Shown here: one piece after another, positions 53,683 to 64,000 of the stretch
Layout: each line of letters starts with the position of its first letter
How positions within the stretch are numbered: the stretch's first letter is position 1
Source of the DNA: Nemertoderma westbladi
Lineage: Eukaryota; Xenacoelomorpha; Nemertodermatida; Nemertodermatidae
Assembly (NCBI GenBank): GCA_032718475.1
Contig: JAUCBJ010002937.1
Location: forward strand, 107,001 to 171,000
DNA length: 64,000 nucleotides
Direction of reading: 5' to 3'
Notes under the pieces: model-generated
Databases searched by the model: none
The model's input: the letters and a program-made list of their open reading frames with translations, nothing else
Told to the model about the DNA's origin: nothing
Position numbers and translations under genes: made by a program

Positions 53683-56600
53683 CCCAAACATATCGGTATT
53701 CAATACAATGACATGGGGACCCTTTCTGTGCATATCGGTATTCAATACAATGACATGGGGACCCTTTCTGTGCATATCGGTATTCAATACAATGACATGG
53801 GGACCCTTTCTGTCCCAAACATATCGGTATTCAATACAATGACATGGGGACCCTTTCTGTGCATATCGGTATTCAATACAATGACATGGGGACCCTTTCT
53901 GTGCATATCGGTATTCAATACAATGACATGGGGACCCTTTCTGTCCCGAACATATCGGTATTTAATACAATGACATGGGGACCCTTTCTGTCCCGAACAT
54001 ATCGGTATTTAATACAATGACATGGGGACCCTTTCTGTCCCGAACATATCGGTATTTAATACAATGACATGGGGACCCTTTCTGTACATATCGGTATTCA
54101 ATACAATGACATGGGGACCCTTTCTGTCCCGAACATATCGGTATTTAATACAATGACATGGGGACCCTTTCTGTGCATATCGGTATTCAATACAATGACA
54201 TGGGGACCCTTTCTGTCCCGAACATATCGGTATTCAATACAATGACATGGGGACCCTTTCTGTCCCGAACATATCGGTATTTAATACAATGACATGGGGA
54301 CCCTTTCTGTCCCGAACATATCGGTATTTAATACAATGACATGGGGACCCTTTCTGTGCATATCGGTATTCAATACAATGACATGGGGACCCTTTCTGTC
54401 CCGAACATATCGGTATTCAATACAATGACATGGAGACCCTTTCTGTGCATATCGGTATTCAATACAATGACATGGGGACCCTTTCTGTCCCGAACATATC
54501 GGTATTCAATACAATGACATGGGGACCCTTTCTGTCCCGAACATATCGGTATTTAATACAATGACATGGGGACCCTTTCTGTCCCGAACATATCGGTATT
54601 TAATACAATGACATGGGGACCCTTTCTGTCCCGAACATATCGGTATTTAATACAATGACATGGGGACCCTTTCTGTCCCGAACATATCGGTATTTAATAC
54701 AATGACATGGGGACCCTTTCTGTCCCGAACATATCGGTATTTAATACAATGACATGGGGACCCTTTCTGTCCCGAACATATCGGTATTTAATACAATGAC
54801 ATGGGGACCCTTTCTGTCCCGAACATATCGGTATTTAATACAATGACATGGGGACCCTTTCTGTGCATATCGGTATTCAATACAATGACATGGGGACCCT
54901 TTCTGTCCCGAACATATCGGTATTCAATACAATGACATGGGGACCCTTTCTGTGCATATCGGTATTCAATACAATGACATGGGGACCCTTTCTGTCCCGA
55001 ACATATCGGTATTCAATACAATGACATGGGGACCCTTTCTGTCCCGAACATATCGGTATTTAATACAATGACATGGGGACCCTTTCTGTCCCGAACATAT
55101 CGGTATTTAATACAATGACATGGGGACCCTTTCTGTGCATATCGGTATTCAATACAATGACATGGGGACCCTTTCTGTACATATCGGTATTCAATACAAT
55201 GACATGGGGACCCTTTCTGTCCCGAACATATCGGTATTCAATACAATGACATGGGGACCCTTTCTGTCCCGAACATATCGGTATTTAATACAATGACATG
55301 GGGACCCTTTCTGTCCCGAACATATCGGTATTTAATACAATGACATGGGGACCCTTTCTGTCCCGAACATATCGGTATTCAATACAATGACATGGGGACC
55401 CTTTCTGTCCCAAACATATCGGTATTCAATACAATGACATGGGGACCCTTTCTGTCCCGAACATATCGGTATTCAATACAATGACATGGGGACCCTTTCT
55501 GTGCATATCGGTATTCAATACAATGACATGGGGACCCTTTCTGTCCCGAACATATCGGTATTCAATACAATGACATGGGGACCCTTTCTGTCCCAAACAT
55601 ATCGGTATTCAATACAATGACATGGGGACCCTTTCTGTCCCGAACATATCGGTATTCAATACAATGACATGGGGACCCTTTCTGTGCATATCGGTATTCA
55701 ATACAATGACATGGGGACCCTTTCTGTCCCAAACATATCGGTATTTAATACAATGACATGGGGACCCTTTCTGTCACATATCGGTATTCAATACAATGAC
55801 ATGGGGACCCTTTCTGTCCCGAACATATCGGTATTCAATACAATGACATGGGGACCCTTTCTGTGCATATCGGTATTCAATACAATGACATGGGGACCCT
55901 TTCTGTCCCAAACATATCGGTATTTAATACAATGACATGGGGACCCTTTCTGTCCCGAACATATCGGTATTTAATACAATGACATGGGGACCCTTTCTGT
56001 CCCGAACATATCGGTATTTAATACAATGACATGGGGACCCTTTCTGTACATATCGGTATTCAATACAATGACATGGGGACCCTTTCTGTCCCGAACATAT
56101 CGGTATTTAATACAATGACATGGGGACCCTTTCTGTGCATATCGGTATTCAATACAATGACATGGGGACCCTTTCTGTCCCGAACATATCGGTATTCAAT
56201 ACAATGACATGGGGACCCTTTCTGTCCCGAACATATCGGTATTTAATACAATGACATGGGGACCCTTTCTGTCCCGAACATATCGGTATTTAATACAATG
56301 ACATGGGGACCCTTTCTGTGCATATCGGTATTCAATACAATGACATGGGGACCCTTTCTGTGCATATCGGTATTCAATACAATGACATGGGGACCCTTTC
56401 TGTGCATATCGGTATTCAATACAATGACATGGGGACCCTTTCTGTCCCAAACATATCGGTATTTAATACAATGACATGGGGACCCTTTCTGTCCCGAACA
56501 TATCGGTATTTAATACAATGACATGGGGACCCTTTCTGTCCCGAACATATCGGTATTTAATACAATGACATGGGGACCCTTTCTGTACATATCGGTATTC

Positions 56601-59600
56601 AATACAATGACATGGGGACCCTTTCTGTCCCGAACATATCGGTATTTAATACAATGACATGGGGACCCTTTCTGTCCCGAACATATCGGTATTCAATACA
56701 ATGACATGGGGACCCTTTCTGTCCCGAACATATCGGTATTTAATACAATGACATGGGGACCCTTTCTGTCCCGAACATATCGGTATTTAATACAATGACA
56801 TGGGGACCCTTTCTGTCCCAACATATCGGTATTTAATACAATGACATGGGGACCCTTTCTGTCCCGAACATATCGGTATTTAATACAATGACATGGGGAC
56901 CCTTTCTGTCCCGAACATATCGGTATTTAATACAATGACATGGGGACCCTTTCTGTCCCGAACATATCGGTATTTAATACAATGACATGGGGACCCTTTC
57001 TGTCCCGAACATATCGGTATTCAATACAATGACATGGGGACCCTTTCTGTCCCGAACATATCGGTATTTAATACAATGACATGGGGACCCTTTCTGTCCC
57101 GAACATATCGGTATTTAATACAATGACATGGGGACCCTTTCTGTCCCAAACATATCGGTATTTAATACAATGACATGGGGACCCTTTCTGTCCCGAACAT
57201 ATCGGTATTTAATACAATGACATGGGGACCCTTTCTGTCCCAAACATATCGGTATTTAATACAATGACATGGGGACCCTTTCTGTCCCGAACATATCGGT
57301 ATTTAATACAATGACATGGGGACCCTTTCTGTGACATATCGGTATTCAATACAATGACATGGGGACCCTTTCTGTCCCGAACATATCGGTATTTAATACA
57401 ATGACATGGGGACCCTTTCTGTCCCGAACATATCGGTATTCAATACAATGACATGGGGACCCTTTCTGTCCCGAACATATCGGTATTTAATACAATGACA
57501 TGGGGACCCTTTCTGTCCCGAACATATCGGTATTTAATACAATGACATGGGGACCCTTTCTGTCCCGAACATATCGGTATTCAATACAATGACATGGGGA
57601 CCCTTTCTGTCCCAAACATATCGGTATTCAATACAATGACATGGGGACCCTTTCTGTCCCGAACATATCGGTATTCAATACAATGACATGGGGACCCTTT
57701 CTGTGCATATCGGTATTCAATACAATGACATGGGGACCCTTTCTGTCCCGAACATATCGGTATTCAATACAATGACATGGGGACCCTTTCTGTCCCAAAC
57801 ATATCGGTATTCAATACAATGACATGGGGACCCTTTCTGTCCCGAACATATCGGTATTCAATACAATGACATGGGGACCCTTTCTGTGCATATCGGTATT
57901 CAATACAATGACATGGGGACCCTTTCTGTCCCAAACATATCGGTATTTAATACAATGACATGGGGACCCTTTCTGTCCCGAACATATCGGTATTTAATAC
58001 AATGACATGGGGACCCTTTCTGTCCCAAACATATCGGTATTTAATACAATGACATGGGGACCCTTTCTGTCCCGAACATATCGGTATTCAATACAATGAC
58101 ATGGGGACCCTTTCTGTGCATATCGGTATTCAATACAATGACATGGGGACCCTTTCTGTCCCAAACATATCGGTATTTAATACAATGACATGGGGACCCT
58201 TTCTGTCCCGAACATATCGGTATTTAATACAATGACATGGGGACCCTTTCTGTCCCGAACATATCGGTATTTAATACAATGACATGGGGACCCTTTCTGT
58301 ACATATCGGTATTCAATACAATGACATGGGGACCCTTTCTGTCCCAAACATATCGGTATTCAATACAATGACATGGGGACCCTTTCTGTCCCAAACATAT
58401 CGGTATTCAATACAATGACATGGGGACCCTTTCTGTCCCAAACATATCGGTATTTAATACAATGACATGGGGACCCTTTCTGTCCCAAACATATCGGTAT
58501 TCAATACAATGACATGGGGACCCTTTCTGTCCCAAACATATCGGTATTCAATACAATGACATGGGGACCCTTTCTGTGCATATCGGTATTCAATACAATG
58601 ACATGGGGACCCTTTCTGTCCCAAACATATCGGTATTCAATACAATGACATGGGGACCCTTTCTGTCCCGAACATATCGGTATTTAATACAATGACATGG
58701 GGACCCTTTCTGTCCCGAACATATCGGTATTCAATACAATGACATGGGGACCCTTTCTGTCCCGAACATATCGGTATTTAATACAATGACATGGGGACCC
58801 TTTCTGTCCCGAACATATCGGTATTTAATACAATGACATGGGGACCCTTTCTGTACATATCGGTATTCAATACAATGACATGGGGACCCTTTCTGTCCCG
58901 AACATATCGGTATTTAATACAATGACATGGGGACCCTTTCTGTACATATCGGTATTCAATACAATGACATGGGGACCCTTTCTGTCCCGAACATATCGGT
59001 ATTTAATACAATGACATGGGGACCCTTTCTGTCCCGAACATATCGGTATTCAATACAATGACATGGGGACCCTTTCTGTCCCGAACATATCGGTATTTAA
59101 TACAATGACATGGGGACCCTTTCTGTACATATCGGTATTCAATACAATGACATGGGGACCCTTTCTGTCCCGAACATATCGGTATTTAATACAATGACAT
59201 GGGGACCCTTTCTGTCCCGAACATATCGGTATTCAATACAATGACATGGGGACCCTTTCTGTCCCAAACATATCGGTATTCAATACAATGACATGGGGAC
59301 CCTTTCTGTACATATCGGTATTCAATACAATGACATGGGGACCCTTTCTGTCCCGAACATATCGGTATTTAATACAATGACATGGGGACCCTTTCTGTAC
59401 ATATCGGTATTCAATACAATGACATGGGGACCCTTTCTGTCCCGAACATATCGGTATTTAATACAATGACATGGGGACCCTTTCTGTCCCGAACATATCG
59501 GTATTTAATACAATGACATGGGGACCCTTTCTGTCCCGAACATATCGGTATTTAATACAATGACATGGGGACCCTTTCTGTCCCGAACATATCGGTATTT

Positions 59601-61097
59601 AATACAATGACATGGGGACCCTTTCTGTCCCGAACATATCGGTATTTAATACAATGACATGGGGACCCTTTCTGTCCCGAACATATCGGTATTTAATACA
59701 ATGACATGGGGACCCTTTCTGTACATATCGGTATTCAATACAATGACATGGGGACCCTTTCTGTCCCGAACATATCGGTATTCAATACAATGACATGGGG
59801 ACCCTTTCTGTGCATATCGGTATTCAATACAATGACATGGGGACCCTTTCTGTCCCAAACATATCGATATTCAATACAATGACATGGGGACCCTTTCTGT
59901 CCCAAACATATCGGTATTCAATACAATGACATGGGGACCCTTTCTGTGCATATCGGTATTCAATACAATGACATGGGGACCCTTTCTGTCCCAAACATAT
60001 CGATATTCAATACAATGACATGGGGACCCTTTCTGTCCCAAACATATCGGTATTCAATACAATGACATGGGGACCCTTTCTGTCCCAAACATATCGATAT
60101 TCAATACAATGACATGGGGACCCTTTCTGTCCCGAACATATCGGTATTTAATACAATGACATGGGGACCCTTTCTGTGCATATCGGTATTCAATACAATG
60201 ACATGGGGACCCTTTCTGTCCCAAACATATCGATATTCAATACAATGACATGGGGACCCTTTCTGTCCCAAACATATCGGTATTCAATACAATGACATGG
60301 GGACCCTTTCTGTCCCGAACATATCGGTATTCAATACAATGACATGGGGACCCTTTCTGTCCCAAACATATCGATATTCAATACAATGACATGGGGACCC
60401 TTTCTGTCCCAAACATATCGGTATTCAATACAATGACATGGGGACCCTTTCTGTCCCAAACATATCGGTATTCAATACAATGACATGGGGACCCTTTCTG
60501 TCCCGAACATATCGGTATTCAATACAATGACATGGGGACCCTTTCTGTCCCGAACATATCGGTATTCAATACAATGACATGGGGACCCTTTCTGTGCATA
60601 TCGGTATTCAATACAATGACATGGGGACCCTTTCTGTCCCAAACATATCGGTATTCAATACAATGACATGGGGACCCTTTCTGTCCCGAACATATCGGTA
60701 TTCAATACAATGACATGGGGACCCTTTCTGTGCATATCGGTAATCAATACAATGACATGGGGACCCTTTCTGTCCCGAACATATCGGTATTCAATACAAT
60801 GACATGGGGACCCTTTCTGTCCCGAACATATCGGTATTCAATACAATGACATGGGGACCCTTTCTGTCCCGAACATATCGGTATTCAATACAATGACATG
60901 GGGACCCTTTCTGTCCCGAACATATCGGTATTCAATACAATGACATGGGGACCCTTTCTGTCCCGAACATATCGGTATTCAATACAATGACATGGGGACC
61001 CTTTCTGTCCCGAACATATCGGTATTCAATACAATGACATGGGGACCCTTTCTGTGCATATCGGTATTCAATACAATGACATGGGGACCCTTTCTGT

Positions 61098-61495
61098 CCC
61101 AAACATATCGGTATTCAATACAATGACATGGGGACCCTTTCTGTGCATATCGGTATTCAATACAATGACATGGGGACCCTTTCTGTCCCGAACATATCGG
61201 TATTCAATACAATGACATGGGGACCCTTTCTGTGCATATCGGTATTCAATACAATGACATGGGGACCCTTTCTGTCCCAAACATATCGGTATTCAATACA
61301 ATGACATGGGGACCCTTTCTGTGCATATCGGTATTCAATACAATGACATGGGGACCCTTTCTGTGCATATCGGTATTCAATACAATGACATGGGGACCCT
61401 TTCTGTGCATATCGGTATTCAATACAATGACATGGGGACCCTTTCTGTCCCAAACATATCGGTATTCAATACAATGACATGGGGACCCTTTCTGT
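61098..61495. repeat. 1048-bp-offset duplication, copy 1
   Basis: Nine units (cccaaa, g, cccgaa, g, cccaaa, three g, cccaaa, all central C) recur at 62146-62543 with no difference that I can see. Identity also covers the shared core of the preceding unit, so the matching tract is about 440 bp. Confidence 0.84.
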
Positions 61496-62145
61496 GCATA
61501 TCGGTATTCAATACAATGACATGGGGACCCTTTCTGTGCATATCGGTAATCAATACAATGACATGGGGACCCTTTCTGTCCCGAACATATCGGTATTCAA
61601 TACAATGACATGGGGACCCTTTCTGTGCATATCGGTATTCAATACAATGACATGGGGACCCTTTCTGTGCATATCGGTATTCAATACAATGACATGGGGA
61701 CCCTTTCTGTGCATATCGGTATTCAATACAATGACATGGGGACCCTTTCTGTGCATATCGGTATTCAATACAATGACATGGGGACCCTTTCTGTCCCGAA
61801 CATATCGGTATTCAATACAATGACATGGGGACCCTTTCTGTACATATCGGTATTCAATACAATGACATGGGGACCCTTTCTGTGCATATCGGTATTCAAT
61901 ACAATGACATGGGGACCCTTTCTGTCCCGAACATATCGGTATTCAATACAATGACATGGGGACCCTTTCTGTGCATATCGGTATTCAATACAATGACATG
62001 GGGACCCTTTCTGTGCATATCGGTATTTAATACAATGACATGGGGACCCTTTCTGTGCATATCGGTAATCAATACAATGACATGGGGACCCTTTCTGTCC
62101 CGAACATATCGGTATTCAATACAATGACATGGGGACCCTTTCTGT

Positions 62146-62543
62146 CCCAAACATATCGGTATTCAATACAATGACATGGGGACCCTTTCTGTGCATATCG
62201 GTATTCAATACAATGACATGGGGACCCTTTCTGTCCCGAACATATCGGTATTCAATACAATGACATGGGGACCCTTTCTGTGCATATCGGTATTCAATAC
62301 AATGACATGGGGACCCTTTCTGTCCCAAACATATCGGTATTCAATACAATGACATGGGGACCCTTTCTGTGCATATCGGTATTCAATACAATGACATGGG
62401 GACCCTTTCTGTGCATATCGGTATTCAATACAATGACATGGGGACCCTTTCTGTGCATATCGGTATTCAATACAATGACATGGGGACCCTTTCTGTCCCA
62501 AACATATCGGTATTCAATACAATGACATGGGGACCCTTTCTGT
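62146..62543. repeat. 1048-bp-offset duplication, copy 2
   Basis: This is the partner of 61098-61495. It is bounded by different units on both sides (cccgaa before it instead of g, cccgaa after it instead of g). Each copy is followed within a few units by a t11a unit (61548 and 62600), which supports a shared origin slightly longer than the exact match. Confidence 0.84.
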
Positions 62544-64000
62544 CCCGAACATATCGGTATTCAATACAATGACATGGGGACCCTTTCTGTGCATATCGGT
62601 AATCAATACAATGACATGGGGACCCTTTCTGTCCCAAACATATCGGTATTCAATACAATGACATGGGGACCCTTTCTGTGCATATCGGTATTCAATACAA
62701 TGACATGGGGACCCTTTCTGTCCCGAACATATCGGTATTCAATACAATGACATGGGGACCCTTTCTGTCCCAAACATATCGGTATTCAATACAATGACAT
62801 GGGGACCCTTTCTGTGCATATCGGTATTCAATACAATGACATGGGGACCCTTTCTGTGCATATCGGTATTCAATACAATGACATGGGGACCCTTTCTGTG
62901 CATATCGGTATTCAATACAATGACATGGGGACCCTTTCTGTGCATATCGGTATTCAATACAATGACATGGGGACCCTTTCTGTCCCAAACATATCGGTAT
63001 TCAATACAATGACATGGGGACCCTTTCTGTCCCAAACATATCGGTATTCAATACAATGACATGGGGACCCTTTCTGTCCCAAACATATCGGTATTCAATA
63101 CAATGACATGGGGACCCTTTCTGTGCATATCGGTATTCAATACAATGACATGGGGACCCTTTCTGTGCATATCGGTATTCAATACAATGACATGGGGACC
63201 CTTTCTGTGCATATCGGTATTCAATACAATGACATGGGGACCCTTTCTGTGCATATCGGTATTCAATACAATGACATGGGGACCCTTTCTGTGCATATCG
63301 GTATTCAATACAATGACATGGGGACCCTTTCTGTGCATATCGGTATTCAATACAATGACATGGGGACCCTTTCTGTGCATATCGGTATTCAATACAATGA
63401 CATGGGGACCCTTTCTGTGCATATCGGTATTCAATACAATGACATGGGGACCCTTTCTGTGCATATCGGTATTCAATACAATGACATGGGGACCCTTTCT
63501 GTACATATCGGTATTCAATACAATGACATGGGGACCCTTTCTGTGCATATCGGTATTCAATACAATGACATGGGGACCCTTTCTGTCCCAAACATATCGG
63601 TATTCAATACAATGACATGGGGACCCTTTCTGTGCATATCGGTATTCAATACAATGACATGGGGACCCTTTCTGTCCCAACATATCGGTATTCAATACAA
63701 TGACATGGGGACCCTTTCTGTCCCACATATCGGTATTCAATACAATGACATGGGGACCCTTTCTGTGCATATCGGTATTCAATACAATGACATGGGGACC
63801 CTTTCTGTCCCAAACATATCGGTATTCAATACAATGACATGGGGACCCTTTCTGTGCATATCGGTATTCAATACAATGACATGGGGACCCTTTCTGTGCA
63901 TATCGGTATTCAATACAATGACATGGGGACCCTTTCTGTCCCAAACATATCGGTATTCAATACAATGACATGGGGACCCTTTCTGTACATATCGGTATTC

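Larger units (their letters stand above)
52600..59850. repeat. Array B zone 5: cccaaa and cccgaa mixed
   Basis: cccaaa units return from about 52699, in a cluster to 53.9 kb, and then recur among cccgaa units (for example near 55410, 55594, 55730, 56449, 57147, 57614 and 58344-58621). Central T is still common, mainly after cccgaa. The a allele is frequent (54.08, 55.17, 56.05, 56.58, 58.31 and 58.85-59.73 kb). One ca allele lies at 55775. The only private substitution I noticed in the whole array, gggg to ggag, is at 54434. No gene or unique sequence is present. Confidence 0.86.
3908..64000. repeat. Array B: 47/42-bp satellite, more than 60 kb
   Basis: This is one uninterrupted head-to-tail array with every unit in the same orientation. 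Numbering starts at catatcgg. Positions 8-18 are GTATT-Y-AATAC, a perfect dyad. 24-32 read catggggac. GGGAC (28-32) pairs with GTCCC (40-44) across a 7-nt pyrimidine-rich loop. 42-47 are cccaaa or cccgaa in the 47-bp form and a single g in the 42-bp form. Other hexamer alleles seen are a, ga, ca, cg, cga, ccg, ccca, ccaa, ccga, cccaa, cccga and ccaaa. Substitutions are few and recurrent: c13t, g8a, t11a, c33t and g45a (cccgaa/cccaaa). The long form is about 43% G+C. The 42-bp form is open in several frames on both strands and generates 14-residue peptide repeats. I judge these non-coding because no single frame survives the 47-bp units. The array runs past the right edge, and I estimate about 1,340 units. 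Confidence 0.98.
59850..64000. repeat. Array B zone 6: return to cccaaa / central-C type with g8a and t11a
   Basis: Central C is almost fixed again; the exceptions I see are T at about 60149 and 62038. Five g8a units lie at 59867, 60003, 60097, 60233 and 60374, each directly after cccaaa as in zone 2. Four t11a units (ggtaatcaat) lie at about 60741, 61548, 62064 and 62600, each after a g hexamer as at 16735. From 62.7 kb the array is like zone 1, with a run of short units at 63108-63590 interrupted by one a allele. A ccca allele occurs at 63722. The array reaches the window edge. Confidence 0.87.

Noticed and set aside
3873-63968. Many open reading frames of 60 to 298 codons on both strands, all in array B
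   Set aside because: They consist of the same few repeat peptides in overlapping frames on both strands, change frame at each 47-bp unit, and have no conserved domain, signal peptide or consistent start. They follow from the unit having few stop codons.
3908-64000. CRISPR array
   Set aside because: Direct repeats of 42-47 bp invite the idea, but no unique spacers exist. The whole unit is repeated, the variable part is 1-6 bases from one small set, and no cas genes are present.
3908-64000. CENP-B box or a known centromeric satellite
   Set aside because: I see no match to the CENP-B box pattern, and neither monomer has the length or sequence of alpha satellite or another family I recognise. 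A centromeric role is only a possibility.
3908-64000. Rho-independent terminators from the GGGAC/GTCCC inverted repeat
   Set aside because: The stem is only 5 bp, is not followed by a T tract, and recurs hundreds of times with no genes around it.
3908-64000. G-quadruplex potential from gggg
   Set aside because: Each unit has a single run of four G separated from the next by about 40 bases, so no compact quadruplex motif forms.
3908-64000. Mirror-image (palindromic) organisation of the two flanks
   Set aside because: All units have one orientation, and the g8a then t11a order is the same left to right in both transition zones, so the arrangement is direct.

Overview
The window is tandemly repeated DNA from end to end. 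I find no gene, RNA gene, mobile element or unique-sequence stretch in it. Two unrelated arrays abut directly. Array A (positions 1 to about 3909) is a 24/25-bp minisatellite that runs off the left edge. Array B (about 3908 to 64000) is a 47/42-bp satellite that runs off the right edge, so its true length exceeds 60 kb. All units of each array point the same way. My estimates, from mean unit length rather than an exact count, are about 160 units in A and about 1,340 in B.

The absence of any credible gene over 64 kb, together with long homogeneous satellite arrays, points to a eukaryotic chromosome: heterochromatin, a pericentromere, a subtelomere or a giant intergenic minisatellite. I do not recognise either monomer and cannot name the organism. 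The many open frames in array B are by-products. The 42-bp form is a multiple of 3 and stays open in several frames on both strands, and the 47-bp form shifts the frame.

Array B monomer, numbered from catatcgg as 1. Positions 8-18 form a perfect dyad GTATT-Y-AATAC whose central base is the main C/T polymorphism. Positions 28-32 and 40-44 form a second inverted repeat, GGGAC and GTCCC with a 7-nt loop, present only in the long form. Positions 42-47 (cccaaa or cccgaa) hold essentially all the length variation: the 42-bp form has a single g there, and other alleles are intermediate or alternative deletions of the same hexamer.

Regional layout of B: 3908-14190 is nearly uniform (cccaaa long units, g short units, central C). 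14190-16250 carries two private-looking variants (g8a and c33t) in an 895-bp higher-order duplication. 16250-26000 shifts to cccgaa and central T with many short units. 26000-52600 is mostly cccgaa long units with rare short alleles (ga, a, cga and a gaat form found only at 30.7-39.3 kb). 52600-59850 mixes cccaaa back in. 59850-64000 returns to the left-end type. Large direct duplications at offsets of 262, 539/540, 628, 895, 1048, 1264 and 2100 bp show growth by unequal exchange or block duplication. Array A has its own nested structure (148 bp, 1182 bp, about 1303 bp).

The most interesting points are the single-site indel hotspot that switches the hairpin on and off, the dyad-centred C/T polymorphism, the near absence of private mutations, and variants shared by two transition zones about 45 kb apart. 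An assembly or consensus artefact is a live alternative for part of this.
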